Shown here: piece after piece, positions 51,705 to 60,811 of the stretch
How positions within the stretch are numbered: position 1 is the stretch's first letter
Layout: every line of letters begins with the position of its first letter
Translations under genes and position numbers: made by a program
The notes under the pieces: model-generated
Databases searched by the model: none
Told to the model about the DNA's origin: nothing
What the model saw: the letters and a program-made list of their open reading frames with translations, nothing else
Source: Longimicrobiaceae bacterium
Lineage (GTDB): Bacteria; Gemmatimonadota; Gemmatimonadetes; Longimicrobiales; Longimicrobiaceae
Assembly (NCBI GenBank): GCA_036375715.1
Contig: DASVBS010000065.1
Location: 124,001-188,000 of the forward strand
Direction: 5' to 3'
DNA: 64,000 nucleotides

Positions 51705-51747
51705 GAAGGCCCGTCCGGCTCCAGACTGCCGAGCCGGACGGGCCTTC
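51705..51747 (-). terminator. Terminator after the second SusD gene
   Basis: A perfect 17-bp stem (51705-51721 with 51731-51747) around a 9-base loop, 22 bases after the SusD stop and just upstream of the next promoter, isolating the two Sus operons. Confidence 0.85.
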
Positions 51748-51768
51748 AAACCACCGCTGTGAACGGGA

Positions 51769-53451
51769 TCAATAACCCGGATTCTGACCGAACTCCGAGC
51801 CGTCCTCGTTCCGCGTACGATCGATCTGCGACTGCGGAATCGGCCGCAACACGTGGAAATCCTGGATGTTCGGAGCGGCCTCGTGATTCCGGCGCCGCAC
51901 CATCTCGACCAGCTTGCCGAAGCGCTTCAGGTCGAACCAGCGGTGACCCTCCGCGTACAGCTCGCGAGCCCGCTCGTCCAGGATGAGGTCGAGCGTCATG
52001 TCGGCGGCGGTCACCTCCATCTCGGCTTCATGCCCCGGTCGCGCCGCCCGCCGGCGCACCGCGTTCACGAACTCCGCCGCCTCGTCCAGCCGCTCGCCCT
52101 GACGGATGATCGCCTCGGCGGCCAGCAGGTACGTCTCGGCAAGTCGATAGACCGGGAAGTCACGCCGCCCCTCCTCGGTGTTGACCGCCGGCCGCAGCGG
52201 GTCGACGTGCTTGAGCATCACCGGGAAGGTGCTGGTGTTGTACTCGCCCTTCAGCGCCGGGCAAGCATCACCCAGCGGCCGCGACTTCGGGTTCCAGAAG
52301 TCGTCCGGCTCGGTGTAGATGACGTACTTCTTGTTGCAGTAGAGGTCGCGGTCCAACTCGCTCGTCTTCACCTGCGCCAGGAAGATGGCGGTGTCGCCGA
52401 GCTGCATCCCCTCAGGCATCGTGGGCTCGAAGTTCGCATACCAGACGAAGCGGAAGGAGTCGAGGTAACGCGAATCGGCCGCCCGGTTGAACAGCGAGTC
52501 CATGAAGAACGCCGAGGGACGCACGCGCCGCCACGGCCGGCCGTACTCCAGCGTGCGGGTCATTCCCGGCTCGCCGTCGTAGGTCATGTTCCAGTACAGG
52601 TGCCAGCGGTTGCCGCTCCCCCAGGTGAGCGGGTCACCGCTCGACTGCACCGTGAAGATCATCTCCGAGTTCTCGATGTTCTCGATATCCCAGAGCTCCT
52701 GGTACGAGGGTTGGAGCTGGTAGACACCGGAGTTGATCACCTCCTTGGCCAGCGCTTCGGCGCGTGCGGGATCGCCGTCCGCCAGGCGCGTCAGGTAGAC
52801 CACCGCCAGCAGGTGCTGGGCGGCTCCTCTGGTGACCCGGCCGTACACCTCCTGCTCGAGCGGTAGGTTCGCGATCGCGAACTCCAGGTCGGGGATGATG
52901 ACCTGGCTATACACCTCCGCCTCCGGCGTACGGTGCGCCTCAGTGATCACGCCCTGGGTCTCTTCCAGCGTCACGTGTACGGCGCCGTAGTGACGCACCA
53001 GATGGAAGTAGAAGAGTGCGCGGAGGAAGCGGGCCTCGGCCACCAGGCGGTTCTTCTCCTCGTCCGACATCCCGCCTTCCAGGGCCGCGGCACGGCTGAT
53101 CGCCGCGTTCGCCGCGTTGATCGCCTGATAGCTGGCGTTCCACTGATCGTTGGCGTACGCCGTCGTGGCATTCAGCCGCTGATCGTACAGGTTCCACTGC
53201 TTGTGGCTGCCGTCCGCGCCCATCGCCCAGATATCGATGCCGTACTCCTGCATCGCGAAGTGCCGCTCCTGGGCGTAGTGACCGTAGAGACCGTTGTAGG
53301 CCGCCTCCACCGCGTCGCGGAGGCCTTCGGGCGTTTCGAAGTAGTCTGCCGTAACTCCGGAGACCACTCGCTCGTCGAGGTCGATGCAGGCCCCCAGGCC
53401 GAGGACCGCCACACCGACGAGCGCGACCGATCTCGTGAATTGAAATTTCAT
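51769..53451 (-). CDS. RagB/SusD family nutrient-binding lipoprotein (pair 2)
   Basis: A 560-residue paralogue of the first SusD. N-terminus MKFQFTRSVALVGVAVLGLG with lipobox LGLGAC, then IDLDERVVSGVTADYFETPE and the SusD helical repeats; C-terminus ELYAEGHRWFDLKRFGKLVE and LRPIPQSQIDRTRNEDGSEF. The two SusD proteins are similar along their whole length, including the blocks SGNRWHLYWNMTYDGEPGMT and RTLEYGRPWRRVRPS, which implies duplication of an ancestral SusC/SusD pair. It is followed by a strong terminator. The substrate is unknown. Confidence 0.93.
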   Translation of the reverse strand: MKFQFTRSVALVGVAVLGLGACIDLDERVVSGVTADYFETPEGLRDAVEAAYNGLYGHYAQERHFAMQEYGIDIWAMGADGSHKQWNLYDQRLNATTAYANDQWNASYQAINAANAAISRAAALEGGMSDEEKNRLVAEARFLRALFYFHLVRHYGAVHVTLEETQGVITEAHRTPEAEVYSQVIIPDLEFAIANLPLEQEVYGRVTRGAAQHLLAVVYLTRLADGDPARAEALAKEVINSGVYQLQPSYQELWDIENIENSEMIFTVQSSGDPLTWGSGNRWHLYWNMTYDGEPGMTRTLEYGRPWRRVRPSAFFMDSLFNRAADSRYLDSFRFVWYANFEPTMPEGMQLGDTAIFLAQVKTSELDRDLYCNKKYVIYTEPDDFWNPKSRPLGDACPALKGEYNTSTFPVMLKHVDPLRPAVNTEEGRRDFPVYRLAETYLLAAEAIIRQGERLDEAAEFVNAVRRRAARPGHEAEMEVTAADMTLDLILDERARELYAEGHRWFDLKRFGKLVEMVRRRNHEAAPNIQDFHVLRPIPQSQIDRTRNEDGSEFGQNPGY

Positions 53452-53553
53452 CGTCTATGGACTCTAGAATTGGAACGCATATGGATCGATTTCGCCGGCC
53501 GAAGCACGGTTGGGTTCACCCGCGGGCGATCCCGTCCGCGCTCGAGCGTGAAA

Positions 53554-56544
53554 TCAGAAGCCGACGCTTGCACCGATCAGCAGGCTGCGGTAGCTCGGAA
53601 CGGTGTTCCCTTCGGCTCCTTCCGGATCCACGCCCGGGAAGTCCGTGAAGACCCAGGGATCCTGTGCCTGCGCGTAGATGCGCAGCGCGGTTCCACCACC
53701 GATCCGCTCCAGCAGCGACTGCGGAACGGTGTAGCCAAGCGTGATGTTCCGGATCCGCCAGTGCGAGCCGTCGAAGTAGCGGACGGCTTCCGCGTCGATC
53801 GCGCCCTCGGAGTCGCGGTTCGGGCTCGGGAACGCGTTGGTCGGATTCTCGGGAGTCCAGTAGTCGAGCTTGGGCTGGTTGTAGCGACCTGACATCTGCC
53901 CCGGCCACACGTCCGTCCGGATGGTGTAGCCCCAACGCGCGTAGGCGAGCACGGAAAAGTCGAACGCGCCGACGTCGATGCGGTTGGTCAGGCTTCCCGT
54001 CCACAGCGGGAAGTTGGTGTGCCGGCCAAGAATGACGCGGTCGTTTCCGTCGATGTCACCGTCACCATCGGCATCCAGCACCTTGATGTCGCCGGGTTGA
54101 CGGCTGTAGCGGGCTGCCTCCTCCGCCTCGTCCAGCTGCCAGATCCCCAGCTTCTTCAGGTTGTAAAGCACGTTGATCGGCTTGCCGATGAACCAGCCGC
54201 TGCCCGGATCGTCCTCCTTACCGCCGTAGAGGCTTACGATCTCGTTCTTGTTCATCGACCAGCTCACATCGGTGGTCCAGCGGATGCCGTTCCAGCCGTC
54301 GAGGTTGATGGTGGAGAGCGCCACCTCGATACCACGGTTCTGCGTCTCACCCACGTTCTCGGTGATCTCGCCGAAGCCCGAAGTCCAGGGCAGCTGCCGG
54401 TCCATCAGCAGGTCCGTGGTGTGCTGCTGGTACAGGTCGATCGTGCCGCTGACCCGGTTGTCGAACATTCCCAGGTCGATGCCCAGATCGAACTGCGCGG
54501 TCTTCTCCCAACCCAGCTCAGGGTTGGCGAGCGCGCCGGGCCGGTAGCCATAAGCACCGACGTCACCGAACGAGTAGACGGTCCGGCTGAGGCTACCCTG
54601 CGTCTGGTACGGGCTGATCGCGCTGTTGCCCGTCAGACCGTAGCTGGCACGCAGCGACAGCTCGGTGAAGAGGCCCTGGTTGAGCATGAAGGCCTCGTCC
54701 GAGACGCGCCACTTCACCGCACCGGAGGGGAAGAAGCTACACTTGTTGCCCGGGGCCAGACGGCTGGAGCAGTCCTGCCGCCCCGTCAGGGTCAGGTAGT
54801 AGCGGTCGAGCAGCGTGTAGTTGAGGCGGGCCATGAAGGACAGCAGCGCCTCTTCACGCAGGCTGCTGCTCACCCCGGTAACCGTTCCCGCGGTGCCCAG
54901 GTTGTACCAGAGCTGATGCTCGTAGGGAAGGTTCTGGACGCGGCCCTCCGAGGTGGACTCCTTCTGCTGGGAGACCTCGTAGATGCCGGTCAGGTTGATG
55001 CGATGGATGTCGCCGATCTGCCGATCGTAGGTCGCCTGCGTGGTCGAGATCCAGCTGAAGATATCGTTGCGCCAGAGCGTGGCGTCGTTGTTGTTGCCGC
55101 GGAAGGGCGAGCTGTTCGAGCCGCGGAAGGTGCCGTCCCGCCGGTGCGTCAGGTCGGCGCCGAAGGTGGTCTGCAGGGTCAGCCCATCGAGCAGCTCATA
55201 GCCGATAAAGGCATTTCCGAAGGTACGCGTGCGAAGGTTGCTGTCCTTCCAGTGCTGGACGTCCGCCAGCGGGTTCCAGCGCTGGGCGTCCGTGGTCGGC
55301 TGCGGCCGGATGGTCCCGTCCTCGTTGTAGGGCGAGCCATACGGAACGAGCTGAGCCACTTCGGACCACAGACCGGCACCGCGGCCGTTGTCCTGGTTCG
55401 AGTTGCTGATGTTGGCCGAAATGCCCGCCCGCAGCCGTCCGGCGGTGTGGTTCAGGCTGACGTTGGCGCCCCGGCGCACGAAGCCGGTGCCCAGCGTGAC
55501 GCCCTTCTCCTGCAGGTAGTTGCCGCCGATGGCGAACTGGGTGCTGGCGCTACCGCCCGTCACGGTCAGCTGGTGGTCCATCAACTGGCCAGTCCGCGAG
55601 ATTATGTCCTTCCAGTCGGTGTCGACCCCCGCCCGGTAGCCCGCGAGCTCGTCGGCGTTGAAGATCGCCTCGTCACCTTCGTCGCAAACGGTGTAGCCTT
55701 CGCAGGGATACTTGTTCACGCGGCGGGCCGCCCAACGCTTGAAGTCGGCGAACTCCTCGGCATCGAAGACCTCCACGTGCTTCCTGATGCCCTGAACGCC
55801 GAAGCGGGTATCGTAGGTGACGCGGGTCGGTCCCTCACGACCGGAATTGGTGGTGATCAGGATGACGCCGTTCGCCGCGCGCGAGCCGTAGATTGCGGTG
55901 GCGGAGGCGTCCTTGAGCACCTCGATCGACTCGATGCTGTTCGGATTGATGTCGTTGAGGCCGCCGGCGATGGGGAACCCGTCCACGACGATGAGTGGGT
56001 CATTGCTGGCGGAGAGGGAGCGGGCCGCCCGGATGCGGATCACCGGGGTCTCACCGGGGAGGTACCCGTCAGTGCGGATGTCCAGACCCGGCACCCGGCC
56101 CTTGAGCGTCTCGGCCACGTTGGTCGTCGCGATCTCGCGGACCTGTTCCTGGTTCACCGATCCGACGGCGCCAGTGACGTCGCGCCGGAGCTGCGTGCCG
56201 TAGCCGACCGCCACGATTCCCTCGAGGTCAATCGCCGATTGGGAGAGGGTGAAGTTTGCGGTCGCGGTCTGCCCGGCAGTCACGGTTACCGTCGCGGTCT
56301 GCTCCGAGTAGCCGATCCTCCCCGCGCGGACCTGGTGCGTGCCGGCGGGTACGTTGGTGATGGTGAAGCGGCCCTGCGCATCAGTGAGTGCGCCCAGCCC
56401 GGCCGTTCCGAGCGTCACTGCCGCGCCATCCAGCGGCGCCCCCGCGGCATCGGTCACGACCCCCGTGACCTGACCCGTGCTTTGCGCCGCTGCTTGCGAG
56501 GCCGTAAACAGCCCAGCCAGCAGGAGTAACACCAGACGTTTCAT
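53554..56544 (-). CDS. SusC/RagA TonB-linked outer membrane transporter (pair 2)
   Basis: A 996-residue transporter. MKRLVLLLLAGLFTASQAAA signal; regulatory-like domain (TGQVTGVVTDAAGAPLDGAA...); EGIVAVGYGTQLRRDVTGAV; plug with KDASATAIYGSRAANGVILI; barrel ending LLIGASVGF. The two SusC proteins share most signature segments (SLSASNDPLIVVDGFPIAGG, SCRLAPGNKC-like SSRLAPGNKCSFFPSGAVKW), consistent with tandem duplication. Its promoter is about 390 bases upstream. Several acidic loops differ from SusC 1, so the substrates may differ. Confidence 0.94.
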   Translation of the reverse strand: MKRLVLLLLAGLFTASQAAAQSTGQVTGVVTDAAGAPLDGAAVTLGTAGLGALTDAQGRFTITNVPAGTHQVRAGRIGYSEQTATVTVTAGQTATANFTLSQSAIDLEGIVAVGYGTQLRRDVTGAVGSVNQEQVREIATTNVAETLKGRVPGLDIRTDGYLPGETPVIRIRAARSLSASNDPLIVVDGFPIAGGLNDINPNSIESIEVLKDASATAIYGSRAANGVILITTNSGREGPTRVTYDTRFGVQGIRKHVEVFDAEEFADFKRWAARRVNKYPCEGYTVCDEGDEAIFNADELAGYRAGVDTDWKDIISRTGQLMDHQLTVTGGSASTQFAIGGNYLQEKGVTLGTGFVRRGANVSLNHTAGRLRAGISANISNSNQDNGRGAGLWSEVAQLVPYGSPYNEDGTIRPQPTTDAQRWNPLADVQHWKDSNLRTRTFGNAFIGYELLDGLTLQTTFGADLTHRRDGTFRGSNSSPFRGNNNDATLWRNDIFSWISTTQATYDRQIGDIHRINLTGIYEVSQQKESTSEGRVQNLPYEHQLWYNLGTAGTVTGVSSSLREEALLSFMARLNYTLLDRYYLTLTGRQDCSSRLAPGNKCSFFPSGAVKWRVSDEAFMLNQGLFTELSLRASYGLTGNSAISPYQTQGSLSRTVYSFGDVGAYGYRPGALANPELGWEKTAQFDLGIDLGMFDNRVSGTIDLYQQHTTDLLMDRQLPWTSGFGEITENVGETQNRGIEVALSTINLDGWNGIRWTTDVSWSMNKNEIVSLYGGKEDDPGSGWFIGKPINVLYNLKKLGIWQLDEAEEAARYSRQPGDIKVLDADGDGDIDGNDRVILGRHTNFPLWTGSLTNRIDVGAFDFSVLAYARWGYTIRTDVWPGQMSGRYNQPKLDYWTPENPTNAFPSPNRDSEGAIDAEAVRYFDGSHWRIRNITLGYTVPQSLLERIGGGTALRIYAQAQDPWVFTDFPGVDPEGAEGNTVPSYRSLLIGASVGF

Positions 56545-56933
56545 CGATAGGTCTCCCCTTAGGTGGATCGATGAAGAATGGCCGGCCCTCGCCGGCCGTG
56601 GGACAACCGTGTGGTCCGAGATCGAGTCAGGGATGTACGCAGGTATTCTAGGGCGCTCCTGGAGAGGGCCTTGGGGAAGGCGGCGACGGCCGCCAGATCA
56701 ACGTGCGGTCTTATGTGTAGGGGAAGCGGTCAGAACGGTCTGAGAAGGGCCTCGACGAAATCTTCTACGATCCGTGATCCTGCTTCCGGACTGCTCTACC
56801 AACCCGGCTATCGGAACAACGCGATGTATGCCTGCGGCGAGGGGCTCCAAGAGCCCGACGCGGGAGTCGAGATATCGATGAAAGGGGCGCGGCCTTCTAC
56901 CGCACCCCGGATGTAGCTCAAAGAAGCGCGTCA

Positions 56934-56962
56934 ACGATATCGCGATCCCTCTTCCTTGTCAA
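56934..56962 (-). promoter_or_regulatory. Promoter of SusC/SusD pair 2
   Basis: Minus strand TTGACA (56962-56957), 17 bases, TATCGT (56939-56934); start near 56927 and a leader of about 383 bases. The 545-base gap 56545-57089 otherwise shows a 7-bp GC hairpin (56580-56597) preceded by the flank GATCGATGAAGAATG, which recurs before SusC 1, and no gene that I can support. Confidence 0.65.
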
Positions 56963-57089
56963 ACCTTTCCATTTCGGGGCCGACCCAAGCCCCGATCGAC
57001 AGAATCCACGCGGTTCACGACCGAGCAGGTATACCCATGCTTCGTGGGTAAGGCGAGTCTGTGAGGGGAGTGGTTCCCCGACGAACTTT

Positions 57090-57596
57090 TTAGCGCTGGT
57101 TGTAGGCCGTCGTCGTGATGAGGATCACACCGTTCGCGCCGCGAGCGCCGTACGCACCGGTCGAGCCGGCGTCCTTCAGGACGTCGATGCGGGCAATGTT
57201 TCCCGGCGACAGGTTCGCCAGCGCCGCGTGCATCACACTGGGGTTGATCGGCATCCCGTCGATCACCAGCAGGGGCTCGTTGCTTCCGATCAGAGAGCGC
57301 GTCCCCCGAATGCGGAAGGAGTAGTCTCCGTTCGGCATACGCGTCACCAGCACGCCGGGCATCCGGTCCCGGATGAGCTCTTCGACCCGCGTGACGCGCA
57401 TCGTCTCGATCTCCTCCGCGGTCAGCGAGGCAACCGACCCGGTCACATCCTCGGAATCGACCCGGTCGTAGCCGATCGTTACCTGCTCTCGAGGACCGAT
57501 GTCGCGCGCTCGACGTGACGTGGAGCAGGCTGCCAAGGTCACCACCGCCAGCAGCGGTATGAGGTAGATCCGACCGGGAGCCGCGTGGGTGCGCAT
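57090..57596 (-). CDS. Stand-alone TonB plug-domain lipoprotein
   Basis: A 168-residue protein consisting of a signal peptide with lipobox (VVTLAAC, Cys near residue 24) followed by little more than a SusC-type plug domain: GYDRVDSEDVTGSVASLTAE, EELIRDRMPGVLVTRMPNGD, IRGTRSLIGSNEPLLVIDGM and IDVLKDAGSTGAYGARGANG with VILITT. There is no beta-barrel and no frameshift into one downstream, and the lipid anchor shows that it is a designed product and not a broken SusC. It is upstream of, and on the same strand as, the two SusC/SusD operons. The function is unknown; binding to TonB or to a barrel partner is conceivable. Confidence 0.8.
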   Translation of the reverse strand: MRTHAAPGRIYLIPLLAVVTLAACSTSRRARDIGPREQVTIGYDRVDSEDVTGSVASLTAEEIETMRVTRVEELIRDRMPGVLVTRMPNGDYSFRIRGTRSLIGSNEPLLVIDGMPINPSVMHAALANLSPGNIARIDVLKDAGSTGAYGARGANGVILITTTAYNQR

Positions 57597-57840
57597 GCCT
57601 CCCTCACTTTTCCTGGGTCCCGTCCGCGTACCCGGACCTTCCGGGCCAACCGGCCGGGAGTTCGGTGAATCAGCGTTCTCACCGCGCCGGCCAAGCGGTC
57701 GATAGCGAGGACGCCGACCTCCGATCTAGCATATGTAGCGCCCGCGGGAAGTGCGCAGCGCGCACAGATCCGCGATCGGAGGAGTTCTGTTCGGGATGGG
57801 CCGGAGCTGGACGCCCGTAGCCAGGATGATGGGATGGCAC

Positions 57841-57855
57841 AGTCATCATATGACT
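57841..57855. promoter_or_regulatory. Palindrome over the -10 box of the plug gene
   Basis: AGTCAT-CAT-ATGACT, a perfect 6-bp inverted repeat overlapping the -10 element (57850-57845). A possible operator; no regulator gene is adjacent. Confidence 0.4.
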
Positions 57856-57873
57856 GGATCAATATTTTGTCCA
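57845..57873 (-). promoter_or_regulatory. Promoter of the plug-domain lipoprotein
   Basis: Minus strand TGGACA (57873-57868), 17 bases, TATGAT (57850-57845). Start near 57838 gives a leader of about 240 bases. The rest of the 314-base gap 57597-57910 shows nothing else that I can support. Confidence 0.6.
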
Positions 57874-57910
57874 GGGTCTTGTGCAGGGAAAGATCGGCGC
57901 GCCATCTCGG

Positions 57911-59365
57911 CTATCGGGACGACCGGACGCCACGCCGGCGCAGCACGACGGCCACCTCCCCCTCCTCATCCGGCGCCAGGCGGACTCCCGCCGGAAGGCT
58001 CAGGCTCGCGGTGGTCGTTCCCACGCGGAGCAGTCGTCCGAGGTCGATCGGCTCTGTGGGAATGGCAGTGGGCGGTGTTACGTCCTCGGCGAGGAGGACC
58101 GTCACGGTGCGCGGCTCGGTGGTCAGTTGGAGAGTATCGGCGAGTGCCTGTCGGGTCCGAACCTGAATCGGGACGTCGATGGCCATCTGGGGCTGAGCCT
58201 CCACCCTGATCTCCGACGGGCGGACCTGGACCAGCTCCAGCCCCGAGGGGAGCGTCAGGTTCTCCGCGGTGATGGGGAGCACGTTGGTGCCGGAATCGGG
58301 CTGCGACAGATCGAACGAGATCACCAGCTCACCGCGATCCAGCCGGCCGAACGCCTGCTCGGACCCGCTCAGCGTCACCATTGCCGTGGGAACGGTATCG
58401 CTCACCAATGCCCATTCCGGCGGCAGGTTCCGAAACTCGATCGGAACCGCGAAGGTGCGGGACACTGTGTCGGCGCTGAAGGAGAAGAGCAGCCAGGTGA
58501 GCACGGCGAAGCCCACCGACATCGCCGCGGTCTCCAGCGTCGTGCGGCTCCTCCACTCGGGCCTCCCATCCCCTCCTTCAGTGTAGTGTTCGTTCCAGAA
58601 GTGAATGAGGCGCTGCGACAGCTCGGAGAGCGACTCCATCTCCGTGAGAGTACCGTCCTGAGCGACGCTGATGGTCCCCCGCTCTTCGGAGATCACCAGA
58701 ACGAAGGCGTCGGTCTCGTTCGCCAGCCCCAGCGCCGCTGCGTGCCGGGTGCCTCCATAGCGGCTCACCTCAGGAATCTGAGACGCCAGCGGCAGGTGGG
58801 CGGCGAAGCGGACCACTCGATCGCCTTCCAGGAGCACCGCACCGTCGTGACCCGCGCTCTCTGGCTGAAAGATGCTCTCGAGCAGGGGTCGGCTCACCAG
58901 CCCGTCCAGCTCGATCCCGCCCTGGATGTGCGGATCCCATGAATCGCGACCCTTCAGGGCGATGATCGCACCTACGTGATCCTCGGCAAGGCGGTTCGCG
59001 ACCTCGATGAGGGTATCGACCGTCGTGCCTCCTGCCTGCGACTCCTGCCGTTGCGTGTCCCCCCAGGCGCCGAGGCGATCGAGCAGCCGCCGAATGTCGG
59101 ACTGGAAGACGACCACCGCCGCGATCAGAAAGCCGATCGAAACGAGCTGGAGGAGCTGGCGGAAGAGGTAGAGGTGGACGATGTCGGCGAGGAGATAGAC
59201 GATCGCCAGCAGCCCGCAGAGGGCCATGATACGGCGCGCCGCGCTCCCCGAGCTGCTCCGGCGCAACCAGGTGATGCCCACGAAGAAGAATGCCGCGACC
59301 AGCAGGATGTCCGCGATATCGGCGAGCTGTACCGCGCGCGTGAGGTCCCTGAAAAAGGCGTCCAT
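57911..59365 (-). CDS. Diadenylate cyclase fused to YbbR domains (CdaA-CdaR fusion)
   Basis: A 484-residue membrane protein that should make the second messenger c-di-AMP. Residues 15-95 are three hydrophobic helices as in CdaA. The DAC domain follows (about 100-240) with the motif GHDGAVLLEGD near residue 171, and GTRHAAALGLANETDAFVLV near 205. The usual RHR reads RHA here, a change at a residue involved in nucleotide binding. Another membrane helix at about 275 (MSVGFAVLTWLLFSF) leads into two YbbR-like beta domains to the end, corresponding to CdaR, which is normally a separate regulator encoded next to cdaA. Start ATG 59365 has an AAGGG site; ATG 59383 is an alternative. It is last in the sugar-kinase operon. 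Confidence 0.85.
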   Translation of the reverse strand: MDAFFRDLTRAVQLADIADILLVAAFFFVGITWLRRSSSGSAARRIMALCGLLAIVYLLADIVHLYLFRQLLQLVSIGFLIAAVVVFQSDIRRLLDRLGAWGDTQRQESQAGGTTVDTLIEVANRLAEDHVGAIIALKGRDSWDPHIQGGIELDGLVSRPLLESIFQPESAGHDGAVLLEGDRVVRFAAHLPLASQIPEVSRYGGTRHAAALGLANETDAFVLVISEERGTISVAQDGTLTEMESLSELSQRLIHFWNEHYTEGGDGRPEWRSRTTLETAAMSVGFAVLTWLLFSFSADTVSRTFAVPIEFRNLPPEWALVSDTVPTAMVTLSGSEQAFGRLDRGELVISFDLSQPDSGTNVLPITAENLTLPSGLELVQVRPSEIRVEAQPQMAIDVPIQVRTRQALADTLQLTTEPRTVTVLLAEDVTPPTAIPTEPIDLGRLLRVGTTTASLSLPAGVRLAPDEEGEVAVVLRRRGVRSSR

Positions 59366-59416
59366 GCCCTTGCCATGGTGCACGCTGCGGGCCGCCGAGG
59401 GTGGGAAGTCATGCCA

Positions 59417-60811
59417 TCACGCCACCCGTCGCGCCGCGGGACCGGCGTCGCTGGAGAAGAAGACCGCCTTCCCGGCGCGACCGGGAAAGTCAGCGGCGTA
59501 GGCGGATCGCCATTCAGACAGGAAGCGCTCGACCTCGGTCTCCGGAACGAGGGCCCAGACGCTGCCTCCGTAGCCGGCGCCGAAAGCGGAGGCCGCCACG
59601 GCACCCAGGCGCCGCGCCGCGCGCGCAAGCTCCACGGTCTCGGGAATCTGGTTACCGAGGAGGGTCTCCGCCGCGCGCTGCGACTCGTCCACCAGTTCTC
59701 CGAAGCGATCCAGCCGCCCTTCCGCCAGCGCGTTGGCGGCGGCGGGGATCAGCACCTCGCTCTCCAACACGAAGTGGTCGAGCCGGGCGGCGAGGTCACG
59801 CGGGGGGAAGCCGAGTCGCTCAGGGGACTGCAACAGCGCTCGCAGCCGGTCGGCGGCGTCGGGGGAGGAGCGCAGTGCCGCGGCCAGGCTGACCGCGGGC
59901 GCCCCGCCCGAACGGATCCAGAGGTCGCGCAGGGCACGGGCGAGCGCCGAGGCGCGGTTGTAGTGCTCGCGCATGGCCCCGGTTTTCTCCGCCTGCACCC
60001 CACTCGCCGCGAGAGCGAAGCGGTAGCCGGACAGCATCGGCAGGGTCCGTTCGCGGGCGGCCGGCACGAAGCGGTACTGCAGAAGGGTCCGCTCGCGCGC
60101 CTGCAGGATTGCGGTGTGGTCCTCGCTTCCCCCGTGCGTCCCGACCCCCGAATCCCCCGCCAGCCGACCGAACCCCTGTCCACTCTCCACCGCGGCGAGG
60201 TAGGAGGCGAGCGCATCCAGGTCGGTGATCGCTTCCCGGAAGAGCGGCCGATCCTGTAGCCGGTTCGCCGCGGCCAGGCAGAGGAAGATCCCGATGATGA
60301 GCGCGCTGGAGCTGCTCATACCAGAGGCCGGCGGCAGGTCGCTGCTCAGGGCCACGTCGACGCCGCGCCGGAGCTCGGAGAAATTGCGCGCCAGCCGGCG
60401 CACGGTTGTCATCGGATAGTTGGTCCACCCGATGCCCGGCTGCAGGTCCGGCCTGATTTCGAAGTCGACGGCGTCCCTGAGGTCGAGCGCCTCTACCCAC
60501 ACCCGGGGCTGGTCCCGCTCCGTGGATACAAGCGTGAAGCCACGCTCCACCGCGGCGAGAAGGCTGCGCCCCCCCGCGTAGTCGGTGTGCTTGCCGAGCA
60601 CCTCGATCCGGCCGGGTACCAGAAAGACCTTGGCGGGAGTTTTCGGGGGGTGGCCGCGGCGCAGCAACGCGCGGGCGCAGAGGGCCACGCTGGTCGGAGC
60701 ACTCCTGGTCCAGTGTCCCTGGAGGCGCGAGAGCAGCGGATGGCGCCCGTCGGCGAGGTCGCCGAGGGGCGCTCCTGCGCCGAGTCCGGGATCGGTGAAG
60801 CCGGAGATCAG
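59417..60811 (-). CDS. Galactokinase-family (GHMP) sugar kinase
   Basis: A GHMP kinase of about 440-465 residues. Motif 1 is VPGRIEVLGKHTDYAGGRSL (galactokinase-type N-terminal substrate loop), the ATP loop is LPPASGMSSSSALIIGIFLC and motif 3 lies near the C-terminus (GAVAASAFGAGYGGSVWALV). The sugar specificity is not clear. The start is uncertain: the frame is continuous to CTG 60811, which overlaps the stop of the nucleotidyltransferase gene (coupled), while the first conventional start after that is GTG 60688. I report the longer form. Context with a symporter, a nucleotidyltransferase and a glycosidase-like protein suggests salvage of a released hexose such as galactose or fucose. Confidence 0.8.
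   Translation of the reverse strand: MISGFTDPGLGAGAPLGDLADGRHPLLSRLQGHWTRSAPTSVALCARALLRRGHPPKTPAKVFLVPGRIEVLGKHTDYAGGRSLLAAVERGFTLVSTERDQPRVWVEALDLRDAVDFEIRPDLQPGIGWTNYPMTTVRRLARNFSELRRGVDVALSSDLPPASGMSSSSALIIGIFLCLAAANRLQDRPLFREAITDLDALASYLAAVESGQGFGRLAGDSGVGTHGGSEDHTAILQARERTLLQYRFVPAARERTLPMLSGYRFALAASGVQAEKTGAMREHYNRASALARALRDLWIRSGGAPAVSLAAALRSSPDAADRLRALLQSPERLGFPPRDLAARLDHFVLESEVLIPAAANALAEGRLDRFGELVDESQRAAETLLGNQIPETVELARAARRLGAVAASAFGAGYGGSVWALVPETEVERFLSEWRSAYAADFPGRAGKAVFFSSDAGPAARRVA

Noticed and set aside
54019-56529. Open frame of 836 codons on the plus strand opposite the second SusC gene
   Set aside because: It mirrors the SusC reading frame on the other strand, a usual artefact of GC-rich codon use, and its translation has no recognisable domain.
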